This document shows positions 8,097 to 15,403 of a stretch of DNA of 33,411 nt, in pieces. How positions within the stretch are numbered: the first letter of the stretch is position 1; every line of letters starts with the position of its first letter. The position numbers and the translations under genes are program-made. The notes under the pieces were generated by a model, which had not been told where the DNA came from, searched no databases, and saw only the letters and a list, made by a program, of their open reading frames with translations. This DNA is from an uncultured Lachnospiraceae bacterium (lineage in GTDB: Bacteria; Bacillota; Clostridia; Lachnospirales; Lachnospiraceae): positions 1-33,411 of the forward strand of contig CAJTVL010000044.1 in the NCBI GenBank assembly GCA_910579425.1, written 5' to 3'.

Positions 8097-9448
8097 TTAT
8101 ATCCTTTCAATTACACAACTGTGCTCTTTTTTCTTTGCGTCATAATTGATCCCCACCAGCACAATCTCTCCCTCATAAGATTTCAATACTGCCGGGTAAT
8201 TTCTCTCTTTCATCTGCCGGATTGCTCCCTCGGGTGACCTGTTCCATTTCAATTCAACCGCCAATGCCGGGAGCTGCGATTTCTTCTTTGGCAGATACAC
8301 TACATCCGCAATCCCTTTTCCTGACAGAAGCTCCTCGACTTTCATATACTGATCAATGGCAGAGATATACGCAAACTTAATCACATACCGTAACGCCTGT
8401 TCATTATTGTAGAACGTGGGCGCATACTGGGTATCGCGTAACGCCTCTATTGATTTTGCCACTGCCTCCCCATTACCCGCAATGGTATCCTTCAAAAGCT
8501 TTTCGGAATGACCAAGCAGTTCCATCCATTTGGGGTTCATATTCCCGCTCTTTAAGATTTTCCGGAACTCAATCCTCACCTCCTCATTGGGAATCCGTAC
8601 TGTGCCATCCTCCTCATGCCAGGCCAGATACCCCAAATGAATCAACAGCGTCAGCACATCATCACGGCTTTTAAAGGTTTCAAAATCATTCTCGAAAAAG
8701 TCTGTGTTGACCTCGATCTCCTCCCCGGAAATCAGCCGTGAAATCGTCTCCTGCAGCCCTTCGAAATCCATATTGATATAGATCATCAGCGACTCTGCCG
8801 CCGAGGTTTTCTGCCAGTAGGAGCCAAACTTCTTTTTCAGCATCGCCAGGGTGACCGAATAGGGATTGTAAATGGCCCCAACATCCGGAAAATCATACCC
8901 GTCGTACCAGCTTTTAGCATCCTCAAAACTCATCCCATGACTTTCGCACAGTCTCTCTACCTCTCCTTGCGTAAAACCGGTGAACTTTGCAAATCCGTCC
9001 GGATCAAGGATCGGATATTCTATAAAGTCTGAGATCGCCGACTGGGAGCCGTCCGTTCCTCCAACTCTTTATGGATGGCACTTACGATTTCGTCCGGCAC
9101 ATCTGCCATTGGTTTTCTCCGCCTCTTTGCCTCGGAAATAAAACCGGTAATATCAAGATTAATCACATGGTACTGATTCAAGTGCGCCAGATACCCCTGC
9201 GTTCCCGCTATTTCCTTGTCATCAAAGAGCTCATGGGAATCGCAGGAACAGTCATAGTATGCACACAGCATCTTTGCCGCATAGGACTTTCCAAAACGCC
9301 TTGGCCTGCTGATACAGGTCAGCATTTCCATTGTCCCTATAGTCTTATTGATCAATTCGATCAAACCGGTCTTATCCACATATTCCGACTGCAGGATTTT
9401 CCGAAATCCTTTATTCCCCGGATTCAAATAGGTTCCCATTGCAATCAC
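8097..9448 (-). pseudogene. AAA-ATPase-like / PD-(D/E)XK nuclease protein, internally deleted
   Basis: The family (AAA-ATPase-like, PF09820, plus a C-terminal PD-(D/E)XK nuclease-like domain, PF08011) is normally a single protein of roughly 520-570 aa. Here 9020-9448 encodes the N-terminus with GTYLNPGNKGFRKI and the P-loop-like SRPRRFGKSYAAKML. Another frame from about 9058 down to 8097 encodes the rest, starting GSQSAISDFIEYPIL and ending with the nuclease-like motifs ADVVY...AVELKW. The join, after ELEERT, is out of frame and the expected central ATPase part, including the Walker B region, is missing. This is an internal deletion rather than a simple frameshift. Such genes are abundant, self-contained and often decayed in gut Firmicutes and Bacteroidetes; their function is not established. 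Confidence 0.8.
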
Positions 9449-9474
9449 CTCCGCAAATAAAAGCCCTTTTTGGC

Positions 9475-10071
9475 TCAGAGCATTGCCGCCAGTTTCCCCT
9501 TCACCTGCTCCAGACTGCGGAAAACAATTCCTTCCATCCCCTCGGCCCTGGCCGCCTCCACATTTTTCTCCACATCATCGATGAACACACATTCCGAAGC
9601 CGATAACCCGTATTTACTGCACAGAAGCCGGTAAATCTCCGGGTCAGGCTTAATCAGCTTAACCTGATAGGACAGGATCGCCCCGTCTGTCTCATTGAGA
9701 AAATCCAGCGCATCCGCACAATCCATATGGGCCTTGTGGGCAAAGTTGGAAATAATATAAATTCCAAGTCCCCTTTCTTTCAGCTCCCGAATCCAGGGAA
9801 TGGCATAGTCGTAGCGCCGGACCATCCCCCGGACATTTTCAAAGACCTCCCGAATCTGTCCCTCTATGGACGGATCGTTTCGGATAAAGCCTGCAAGAAG
9901 CTCCTCGTCGCTCATGGCGCCTCTGTCCATCTCGTTCCACATGGGATTTTTCACCGTGGCATTTGCCAGCTTTCCAAAAATCTCCTCCGAATAACCAAAG
10001 CTTCTGTAAAAATCCTCCCACACAAAGCCTGCCAACACGTTGCCGATGTCAAACACAATATTCTTAATCAT
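9475..10071 (-). CDS. HAD-superfamily hydrolase (YihX-like, subfamily IA)
   Basis: From ATG 10071 the product is 198 aa. This start follows AAGGGATC and directly precedes the core strand IKNIVFDIGNVL. An alternative ATG at 10131 would add 20 charged residues. Catalytic motifs are the nucleophile D8 in FDIGNV (the second Asp replaced by Gly, as is usual in YihX-like members), motif II SNF, motif III Lys in KLIKPDPEIY and motif IV FIDDVEKN. The helical cap lies between motifs I and II. It probably dephosphorylates small phosphorylated metabolites such as sugar phosphates. It lies directly downstream of the LysR gene, probably in the same transcript. Confidence 0.88.
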   Translation of the reverse strand: MIKNIVFDIGNVLAGFVWEDFYRSFGYSEEIFGKLANATVKNPMWNEMDRGAMSDEELLAGFIRNDPSIEGQIREVFENVRGMVRRYDYAIPWIRELKERGLGIYIISNFAHKAHMDCADALDFLNETDGAILSYQVKLIKPDPEIYRLLCSKYGLSASECVFIDDVEKNVEAARAEGMEGIVFRSLEQVKGKLAAML

Positions 10072-10127
10072 ATGATCCCTTTTATCCTTTCTGCGCTTTG
10101 CCTTGCTTTCCGCCTGCCTTTCAACCA

Positions 10128-11039
10128 TCATAACACAGCCTGGGGGAATTGGCTATTGCCTTTCACCATCTCCAAAAACTCCGCCGCCGCCTTTGAAACG
10201 CCCCCTCTTTCATCCCAGATCACACAAATCTGCCGCCTTGGGATGATCTTGTTAAAACGCAGTTCAAAGAGCCGACCGTCCTCCAAATACTCCTGAGCGA
10301 AGTCCCGCACCACGCTTCCAACCCCGAGACTGCGCAGGGCAAACTGCACGATCATATCACTGGTAGCCAGTTCAAACTCCGGGTGTAACTCTACCCCGTT
10401 CTGTGCAAGGAACCGGGTCATATAGCTTTTGGTGCTGGTATCCCCCTCCAAAAATATAATAGGAAGCTTCTCAAGCTCCTGCAGATCGAGCATATGGTTT
10501 TTGTACTGCATAAACCTGCGCCCTGCCACGAACACGTCCTCAATCTCCCGAACCGGCGTCACTTTAAACCCCTGCCTGTCCGAGACCGGGGTGCTGACTA
10601 CTCCAAAGTCTATCTTTCCCTCTTTTAAAAGCGCGACTGTCCGGGGCGAGGGCCCATTGGTCACCGTCACCTTAATACCGGGGAACCTCTCATGGTAATC
10701 TTGAAGATAAGGAAGCAGGCAATATTTCAGGGTCATATCGCTTGCCCCTATTTTCAGTTCGCCGGATTCCAGCCCCCGCATGGCTGAAAGACGTCTTTCC
10801 CCCAACCGGATCTGCTCATATCCCGGCTTTACATACCCGTAAAGTACCTCCCCCTCGGGTGTCAGCCGGATTCCCTTTGCCGAGCGCACAAAAAGCTTTA
10901 CCCCAAGGGCGGCTTCCAATTGCTTTAAAGCCTGGCTCACAGCCGGCTGGGAGACGGAAAGCTCCGCTGCCGCCATTGTCAGGCTGCTGTTTTTCGCCGT
11001 ATAGTAAAACACCTTATAATATTCAAGATTTCCTGTCAT
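10128..11039 (-). CDS. LysR-type transcriptional regulator
   Basis: This 303-aa protein has an N-terminal winged HTH (LEYYKVFYYTAKNSSLTMAA, then SVSQPAVSQALKQLE, residues about 5-60) and a C-terminal periplasmic-binding-like effector domain (about 90-295) with GSVVRDFA near residue 245. Length and layout are typical of the family. Its stop overlaps the alternative upstream start of the HAD gene. The gene lies within a minus-strand run (183-aa unknown, LysR, HAD) that is divergent from an MFS transporter. Since LysR regulators often control divergent genes, the transporter promoter is a reasonable but unproven target. The effector is unknown. Confidence 0.92.
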   Translation of the reverse strand: MTGNLEYYKVFYYTAKNSSLTMAAAELSVSQPAVSQALKQLEAALGVKLFVRSAKGIRLTPEGEVLYGYVKPGYEQIRLGERRLSAMRGLESGELKIGASDMTLKYCLLPYLQDYHERFPGIKVTVTNGPSPRTVALLKEGKIDFGVVSTPVSDRQGFKVTPVREIEDVFVAGRRFMQYKNHMLDLQELEKLPIIFLEGDTSTKSYMTRFLAQNGVELHPEFELATSDMIVQFALRSLGVGSVVRDFAQEYLEDGRLFELRFNKIIPRRQICVIWDERGGVSKAAAEFLEMVKGNSQFPQAVL

Positions 11040-11073
11040 TTTAACCTCAATGCCGCATTCGCCTTTTCTCCTG

Positions 11074-11625
11074 TCACTTCCATTCCCTCAGCAGCTCCGC
11101 CCCTCTAAGCCACTTCATTTCCGAATCATCTGTACCAGGAGCTACGCATTCCCGGTATCTCACTTTCAAAAACAGACTCTTCTTCCCAAGAAAAGGCTGC
11201 ATATTTCTCTGCAGCACCTCTTTATCCCGTATTTTAAGCTCCTCCCCTGCCAGTACCATAATCAGCTTCGATCTGGCGTGGAAAAGCTTTAAGTTCTCCG
11301 CAAGACGGTCTAAGGATTTCTCTTCCTCCCTTCTTACATAGTCCTCAAAGCACCTGCTCATCTGAAGAAAGGAAATGGGTACCACCCGGTTTTCTATTTC
11401 TTCCTCGCTCTTATAATACAAAAGGTTCAGCCGCACATTCCGGAATACCTCGCTGTGGGCCCGAAGCGTTGCCGCCAGATCTGCCGCCGTCTGCCTCACA
11501 TATTCCACCGGCAGGGCGCAGTCAATCGCCAGCGTCATTTCCAGAATGCCGCCTGTATAATTTCCCGGCACATGCAAAACACGTTCGACGGCATTGTTTA
11601 AGTTCATTTTTGCTATGACATTCAT
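11074..11625 (-). CDS. conserved-looking hypothetical protein, 183 aa
   Basis: I do not recognise this protein. It is soluble, alpha/beta in appearance, with a long charged helix around residues 88-115 (RREEEKSLDRLAENLKLF) followed by a hydrophobic strand LIMVLAG. GAGGAG lies 12 nt from ATG 11625, rather far; ATG 11607 (MNLNNAVER) is an alternative start. It is the first gene of the run leading into LysR and HAD, 34 bp upstream of LysR. Its promoter overlaps an ACTGA-GCGG-TCAGT dyad, so it is probably repressed by a dimeric regulator. Confidence 0.65.
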   Translation of the reverse strand: MNVIAKMNLNNAVERVLHVPGNYTGGILEMTLAIDCALPVEYVRQTAADLAATLRAHSEVFRNVRLNLLYYKSEEEIENRVVPISFLQMSRCFEDYVRREEEKSLDRLAENLKLFHARSKLIMVLAGEELKIRDKEVLQRNMQPFLGKKSLFLKVRYRECVAPGTDDSEMKWLRGAELLREWK

Positions 11626-11653
11626 TTTCTGTTTTTGCTCCTCTTTACCGCTT

Positions 11654-11682
11654 TATACTGAGCGGTCAGTCTTTTTTGACAA
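11654..11682 (-). promoter_or_regulatory. promoter with operator-like dyad
   Basis: On the minus strand, TTGTCA (11677-11682) and AGTATA (11654-11659) are spaced 17 bp; a TATAAA two bases on is an alternative -10. The spacer holds the inverted repeat ACTGA-N4-TCAGT (11657-11670), a layout typical of TetR-type repression. No TetR gene is present in the window. Confidence 0.45.
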
Positions 11683-11744
11683 CCAGTATATAAATGACAT
11701 CCCTGTACTTTCCTGGCCTTTTTGTCTTCCGCCAACCTTCTCTC

Positions 11745-11773
11745 TTGCCCCTCCCCCAAAAGTATTGTATGAT
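11745..11773 (+). promoter_or_regulatory. promoter of the MFS transporter gene
   Basis: TTGCCC (11745-11750) and TATGAT (11768-11773) are separated by 17 bp, about 70 bp ahead of the MFS start codon at 11843. The -10 is good and the -35 is moderate, as expected for an activator-dependent promoter. Confidence 0.45.
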
Positions 11774-11842
11774 AAACTGGTTGTTATCCGCAAGGAAAAT
11801 CAACATCTTTCAACAAATTTTACCGGGAGGTCATCGTCACCA

Positions 11843-13033
11843 ATGAAACAGCTTACCTACAAACATACGATCTATTCCTGTTTTACAGGCTACATCGTGC
11901 AGGCGATCATCAATAATTTCCTGCCCCTGCTCTTTTTAACCTTTCAATCTTCCTACGGGATTCCCCTCTCCCGGATCACTTTCCTTGTGACCTTTAACTT
12001 TGGCCTGCAGCTCGTGATCGACCTGGTATCCCCTGCGTTTATTGATAAGATCGGTTACCGTATATCCATCATCATCGCTCATGTCTGCGCAGGCGCAGGG
12101 TTGATCGGGCTGACCTTCCTGCCCGAACTTCTCCCCACCCCTTTTATGGGGCTGATGGCCTGTGTCATCATTTATGCCGTGGGCGGCGGTCTGATTGAAG
12201 TGCTGATCAGCCCCATTGTGGAGGCCTGCCCCACCGACAACAAGGAAACTGCCATGAGCCTGCTGCACTCCTTTTACTGCTGGGGACATGTGGGGGTAGT
12301 TTTAATCTCCACCCTGTTTTTTCATTTTATCGGGATCGGAAACTGGAAGATACTCTCAGCCCTTTGGGCTATTGTTCCCATTGCCAATATTTACTTCTTT
12401 GCCAGGGTTCCCATTGCCCCCCTGCTTGGGGAGGATGAAAAAGGGATGTCCTTTGGAGAGCTTCTCGGAAATAAGCTTTTCTGGGTTCTGCTGATGCTCA
12501 TGGTCTGCGCAGGCGCCTGCGAGCAGGCCGTGAGCCAGTGGGCCTCCACCTTTGCGGAAAAGGGGCTGAAGGTGAGCAAAACCATCGGCGACCTGACAGG
12601 GCCCATGCTCTTTGCCGTCTTAATGGGCAGCTCCAGGGCTGTCTATGGAAAATACGGGGAAAAGCTCGATCTGCGCAAATTCATGTATTTCAGCGGCATC
12701 CTGTGTCTGGCCAGCTACCTTTTAATCTCCTTGTCTGCCTCTCCCATCCCCGGCCTGATCGGATGCGGTCTGTGCGGCCTCTCCGTGGGCATCCTCTGGC
12801 CCGGGACTTTCAGTATATCCGCCGCCAGGCTCAAAAGGGGCGGCACGCTTCTGTTCGCGCTGCTGGCTCTGGGCGGAGATGTGGGCTGCTCCCTGGGCCC
12901 TACTGTTGTCGGCATGGCTACCAGCCATTTCGGCGATAATTTGAAAACAGGGATCCTGGCCGCAGTAATCTTCCCTGTTCTGCTGCTCCTATTCCTGCCC
13001 TTTACCCGCGAGAAGAAAACGGAAAATTCATAA
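11843..13033 (+). CDS. MFS transporter
   Basis: This is a 396-aa major facilitator with about 12 hydrophobic segments in two six-helix halves separated by a charged loop (LGEDEKGMSFGELLGNK, around residues 193-210). The start MKQLTYKHTIYS at ATG 11843 follows GGGAGG at 12 nt. The open frame extending upstream to 11594 crosses the promoter region and is not coding. Gly-rich helices such as IIYAVGGGLIEVLISP and the second-half GILWPGTFSISA resemble sugar-type MFS members, but the substrate cannot be assigned. It is transcribed alone and divergently from the LysR group and ends at a strong terminator. Confidence 0.88.
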   Translation: MKQLTYKHTIYSCFTGYIVQAIINNFLPLLFLTFQSSYGIPLSRITFLVTFNFGLQLVIDLVSPAFIDKIGYRISIIIAHVCAGAGLIGLTFLPELLPTPFMGLMACVIIYAVGGGLIEVLISPIVEACPTDNKETAMSLLHSFYCWGHVGVVLISTLFFHFIGIGNWKILSALWAIVPIANIYFFARVPIAPLLGEDEKGMSFGELLGNKLFWVLLMLMVCAGACEQAVSQWASTFAEKGLKVSKTIGDLTGPMLFAVLMGSSRAVYGKYGEKLDLRKFMYFSGILCLASYLLISLSASPIPGLIGCGLCGLSVGILWPGTFSISAARLKRGGTLLFALLALGGDVGCSLGPTVVGMATSHFGDNLKTGILAAVIFPVLLLLFLPFTREKKTENS

Positions 13034-13091
13034 ACACACTATCAAAACTGCCCCGGCCCTGTCTTTGGCAAGGCGGCGGCAATCCCATTGA

Positions 13092-13131
13092 CAGCGGGGA
13101 GTTCGCAAGAAGCGTGCTTCCCGCTGTTTTA
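13092..13131 (+). terminator. rho-independent terminator after the MFS gene
   Basis: CAGCGGGGAG and CTTCCCGCTG form a 10-bp stem with one G-T pair, followed by TTTTATT. It lies about 60 bp after the MFS stop. Confidence 0.75.
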
Positions 13132-13140
13132 TTAAAACAT

Positions 13141-13176
13141 AAGGATGTCCGGCGAAGCCTGGCATCCCTTGTTTCT
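13141..13176 (+). terminator. second hairpin with T-rich tail
   Basis: AAGGATGTCCGGC and GCCTGGCATCCCTT pair with a GAA loop and small mismatches, followed by TTGTTTC. It probably reinforces the terminator just upstream. The remaining 200 bp before 13378 hold a TATAAT at 13221 without a well-spaced -35 and no supportable gene. Confidence 0.4.
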
Positions 13177-13377
13177 AGCATAAGGCTCTCTTGCAAAGCA
13201 ACCAATTTCTTCCCCATGCATATAATGTATAATAAACGACAAAATTTTCTGTTTTTAGCGTTTCTTATCACAGGCCGGACAGCCTAAGCACACAGCATCG
13301 GAAGATTCCCGGTGTTGCGCTGCATCCTGTGGTAACCGTATCATTACGCAAGAGCAAATATAATGAGGTGGTTTTAA

Positions 13378-14220
13378 TTGAATAATTTTAATATGAACTG
13401 GATGTTTAATCCACCGAATCTGTTTGGCATGAGAGGCCCTGGCAGGAACTGTGTCCCCCGCCAGGCGCCGCCTTCCTTCTGTCATAGATATGAAACAAAT
13501 GATACCGGGGCAGATTGCTGCCCATGTACGGCGGAACCGGGGATACCCTGCCCAGTTTTTGAATGCGGAGGCCCCGGGCCCGGAGGGGAGTCAGGGCCTC
13601 CAGGGCCAAGAGGAGAGCCGGGGCCTCCAGGAGCGCCAGGGGAGCCGGGGCCTCCAGGGCCAAGAGGAGAGCCAGGGCCTCCAGGGGCCACAGGGGAGCG
13701 CGGAGAAACCGGGCCACAGGGAGTTACAGGCCCACAAGGGCCGCAGGGAGCCACAGGGCCACAGGGGCCACAGGGAGATGCGGGGGCCAGGGGGCCTGCG
13801 GGGCCGCCCGGCTATCCGCAAAACTGTATTTTCGCAGTCTTTTCCGGCCAGGAGCCGTTTATGCCGGAGAGTGGCGGGCTTGCGCCGAAAATCGAAATAC
13901 CGGACAACACCGGAAATATCTCTCTTTGCAGTGACCATTCTATCTCGCTGGCCCCGGGGTATTATGCCGTCAGCTATTATATTTCCGCCATGGCAAAAAA
14001 GCATGGATTCATTAAGCTCACGCCAATATTTAACGGCTGTAGGCAGACTGCCTATGGCGCTTATGCAGAGGCGACAGCGCGCAGAGAAATGCTTATCTTG
14101 TCAAGATATTTTATCATCGAAATCCCGGAAGGCTCCCCGCTGCTCTTTGATTGGAGCTCCTCTGCGGACATTTCCGGAATGAGCATGAATTTGAGTATCG
14201 AAAAGCTTTGCAGGCAATAA
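13378..14220 (+). CDS. collagen-like spore-surface protein with C-terminal jelly-roll-like domain
   Basis: The start is TTG 13378, supported by GAGGTGG 6 nt upstream; the product is 280 aa. Residues 1-63 form a leader with a Cys cluster (CCPC near 47-50, then CPVFEC). Residues 64-147 are 28 uninterrupted Gly-X-Y triplets rich in GPP, GEP, GPR and GPQ. Residues 148-280 form a globular domain whose strand pattern (GYYAVSYYISA, LILSRYFIIEIPEGSPL, MNLSIEKL) resembles the C1q/TNF-like C-termini of BclA-type spore filaments. Such domains trimerise and start the collagen triple helix. Few Y positions are Thr, unlike the second collagen protein. It is the first gene of a cassette with a glycosyltransferase. 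Exosporium location is inferred from homologs. Confidence 0.85.
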   Translation: MNNFNMNWMFNPPNLFGMRGPGRNCVPRQAPPSFCHRYETNDTGADCCPCTAEPGIPCPVFECGGPGPGGESGPPGPRGEPGPPGAPGEPGPPGPRGEPGPPGATGERGETGPQGVTGPQGPQGATGPQGPQGDAGARGPAGPPGYPQNCIFAVFSGQEPFMPESGGLAPKIEIPDNTGNISLCSDHSISLAPGYYAVSYYISAMAKKHGFIKLTPIFNGCRQTAYGAYAEATARREMLILSRYFIIEIPEGSPLLFDWSSSADISGMSMNLSIEKLCRQ

Positions 14221-14241
14221 ATCATAAAAAGGAGAATCAAT

Positions 14242-15318
14242 ATGCCCACTATCAGCCTTTGTATGATCGTAAAGAACGAAGAGGCGTATCTGGCACGCGC
14301 CCTTAAAAGCGTGGCCGGGCTCGTAGATGAAATTATAATCGTAGATACCGGTTCCACTGACCGGACAAGGGAGATTGCGTCCGGTTTTACGTCAAAGGTC
14401 TGCTCCTTCCCATGGAAGGATGACTTTTCTGACGCAAGGAACTACTCCTTTTCCCAGGCGTCAATGGATTACTGTATGTGGATGGATGCCGACGATATTC
14501 TGGAGGAGAAGGAAAAGGATAAATTTCTGCAGTTAAAGCATACCCTCTCTCCGGATACGGATATTGTAATGATGAAATATAATACTGCCTTTGACGAAGC
14601 CGGCAACCCATCTTTCTCCTATTTCAGAGAAAGATGGATCAGAAACAGTACGCAGTACCGCTGGGTCGGCGCAGTCCATGAGGTCATTCCGCCAAAGGGG
14701 CGGATAATCTATTCCGATATCGCTATCTCCCACAAAAAAGCAGGTGCCGGAGATCCTGACCGGAATCTGAAAATCTACAGGAAAATGATCGCGGAGGGAA
14801 AGAGCCTGGATGCGCGGCAGCAATATTATTACGGGCGGGAGCTATACTATCATGGACTATACCGGGAGGCTGTTTCAGTGTTGGAGCAGTTCCTGCTCTC
14901 TGCGCAGGGATGGGTCGAAAATAAAATAGAAGCCTGTTCTGTCTGCGCTGACTGTTATTACAGGCTGGGGGAGGATGAGTCCGCGCTAACCGCCCTTTTA
15001 CGCAGTATGAGCTTTGATCTGCCAAGAGCCGAATTGTGTTGTGAAATCGGAAAATATTTTCTGGAGCACTCAAGCCCCCATACGGCAATCTATTGGTATG
15101 AGACTGCGTTAAACGTGCCCAAAAACAATCATTGCGGCGGATTCATCCTGCCGGACTGCCATGACTATATCCCCCTTTTACAATTATGCGTGTGCTACGA
15201 TAAACTGGGAGACCGGCAAAGAGCGAAAGAATACAATGAAAGGGCAGGGGCCTGTAAGCCTTACTCCCGATCATATCTTTACAATAAACAGTATTTTGCA
15301 TCTTTCGACAAAAAGTAG
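14242..15318 (+). CDS. GT2 glycosyltransferase with C-terminal TPR-like repeats
   Basis: This 358-aa enzyme has an N-terminal GT-A fold (about 1-190) with ISLCMIVKNEE, the nucleotide-binding VDTGSTDRTREIA at 34-46 and the metal-binding DADD at 82-85. It has a later acceptor-side GAVHEVI motif. Residues about 190-345 look like TPR repeats (QQYYYGRELYYHGLYREAV, CADCYYRLGEDESAL, ETALN..., YDKLGDRQRAKEYNE). The architecture is that of SunS-like and related protein or glycan GT2 enzymes. The ATG follows AAAAAGGAG and lies 21 bp after the first collagen gene. Sitting between two collagen-like genes, it probably O-glycosylates their Thr/Ser residues, as sgtA next to bclA3 does in C. difficile. The sugar donor is unknown. 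Confidence 0.9.
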   Translation: MPTISLCMIVKNEEAYLARALKSVAGLVDEIIIVDTGSTDRTREIASGFTSKVCSFPWKDDFSDARNYSFSQASMDYCMWMDADDILEEKEKDKFLQLKHTLSPDTDIVMMKYNTAFDEAGNPSFSYFRERWIRNSTQYRWVGAVHEVIPPKGRIIYSDIAISHKKAGAGDPDRNLKIYRKMIAEGKSLDARQQYYYGRELYYHGLYREAVSVLEQFLLSAQGWVENKIEACSVCADCYYRLGEDESALTALLRSMSFDLPRAELCCEIGKYFLEHSSPHTAIYWYETALNVPKNNHCGGFILPDCHDYIPLLQLCVCYDKLGDRQRAKEYNERAGACKPYSRSYLYNKQYFASFDKK

Positions 15319-15353
15319 CAGATTTTTCAAACCCACATAAATTATTTGTAAAG

Positions 15354-15376
15354 AAAAGTACTTTTCAGTACTTTTT
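15354..15376 (+). terminator. hairpin between glycosyltransferase and second collagen gene
   Basis: AAAAGTAC and GTACTTTT pair around a TTTTCA loop and end in a T run. It can act as a terminator or attenuator, so the second collagen gene may have separate control. Just upstream, CATAAATTA (15336-15344) matches a sigma-K-like -10 pattern CATANNNTA, but no good -35 partner was seen. Confidence 0.5.
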
Positions 15377-15403
15377 CCAAATATTATAAAGGATGTGTTG
15401 TGA

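Noticed and set aside
11594..11842. 83-residue N-terminal extension of the MFS transporter
   Set aside because: It covers the promoter region and lacks a ribosome binding site; ATG 11843 starts the conserved transporter fold.
13216..13287. 23-codon signal-peptide-like ORF (MHIMYNKRQNFLFLAFLITG) before the first collagen gene
   Set aside because: No ribosome binding site and it overlaps the only -10-like element; not supportable.
13482..13754. Gly/Pro-rich ORFs antisense to the collagen genes
   Set aside because: They are complements of the GGNCCN repeats, with no ribosome binding site; shadows of the collagen genes.
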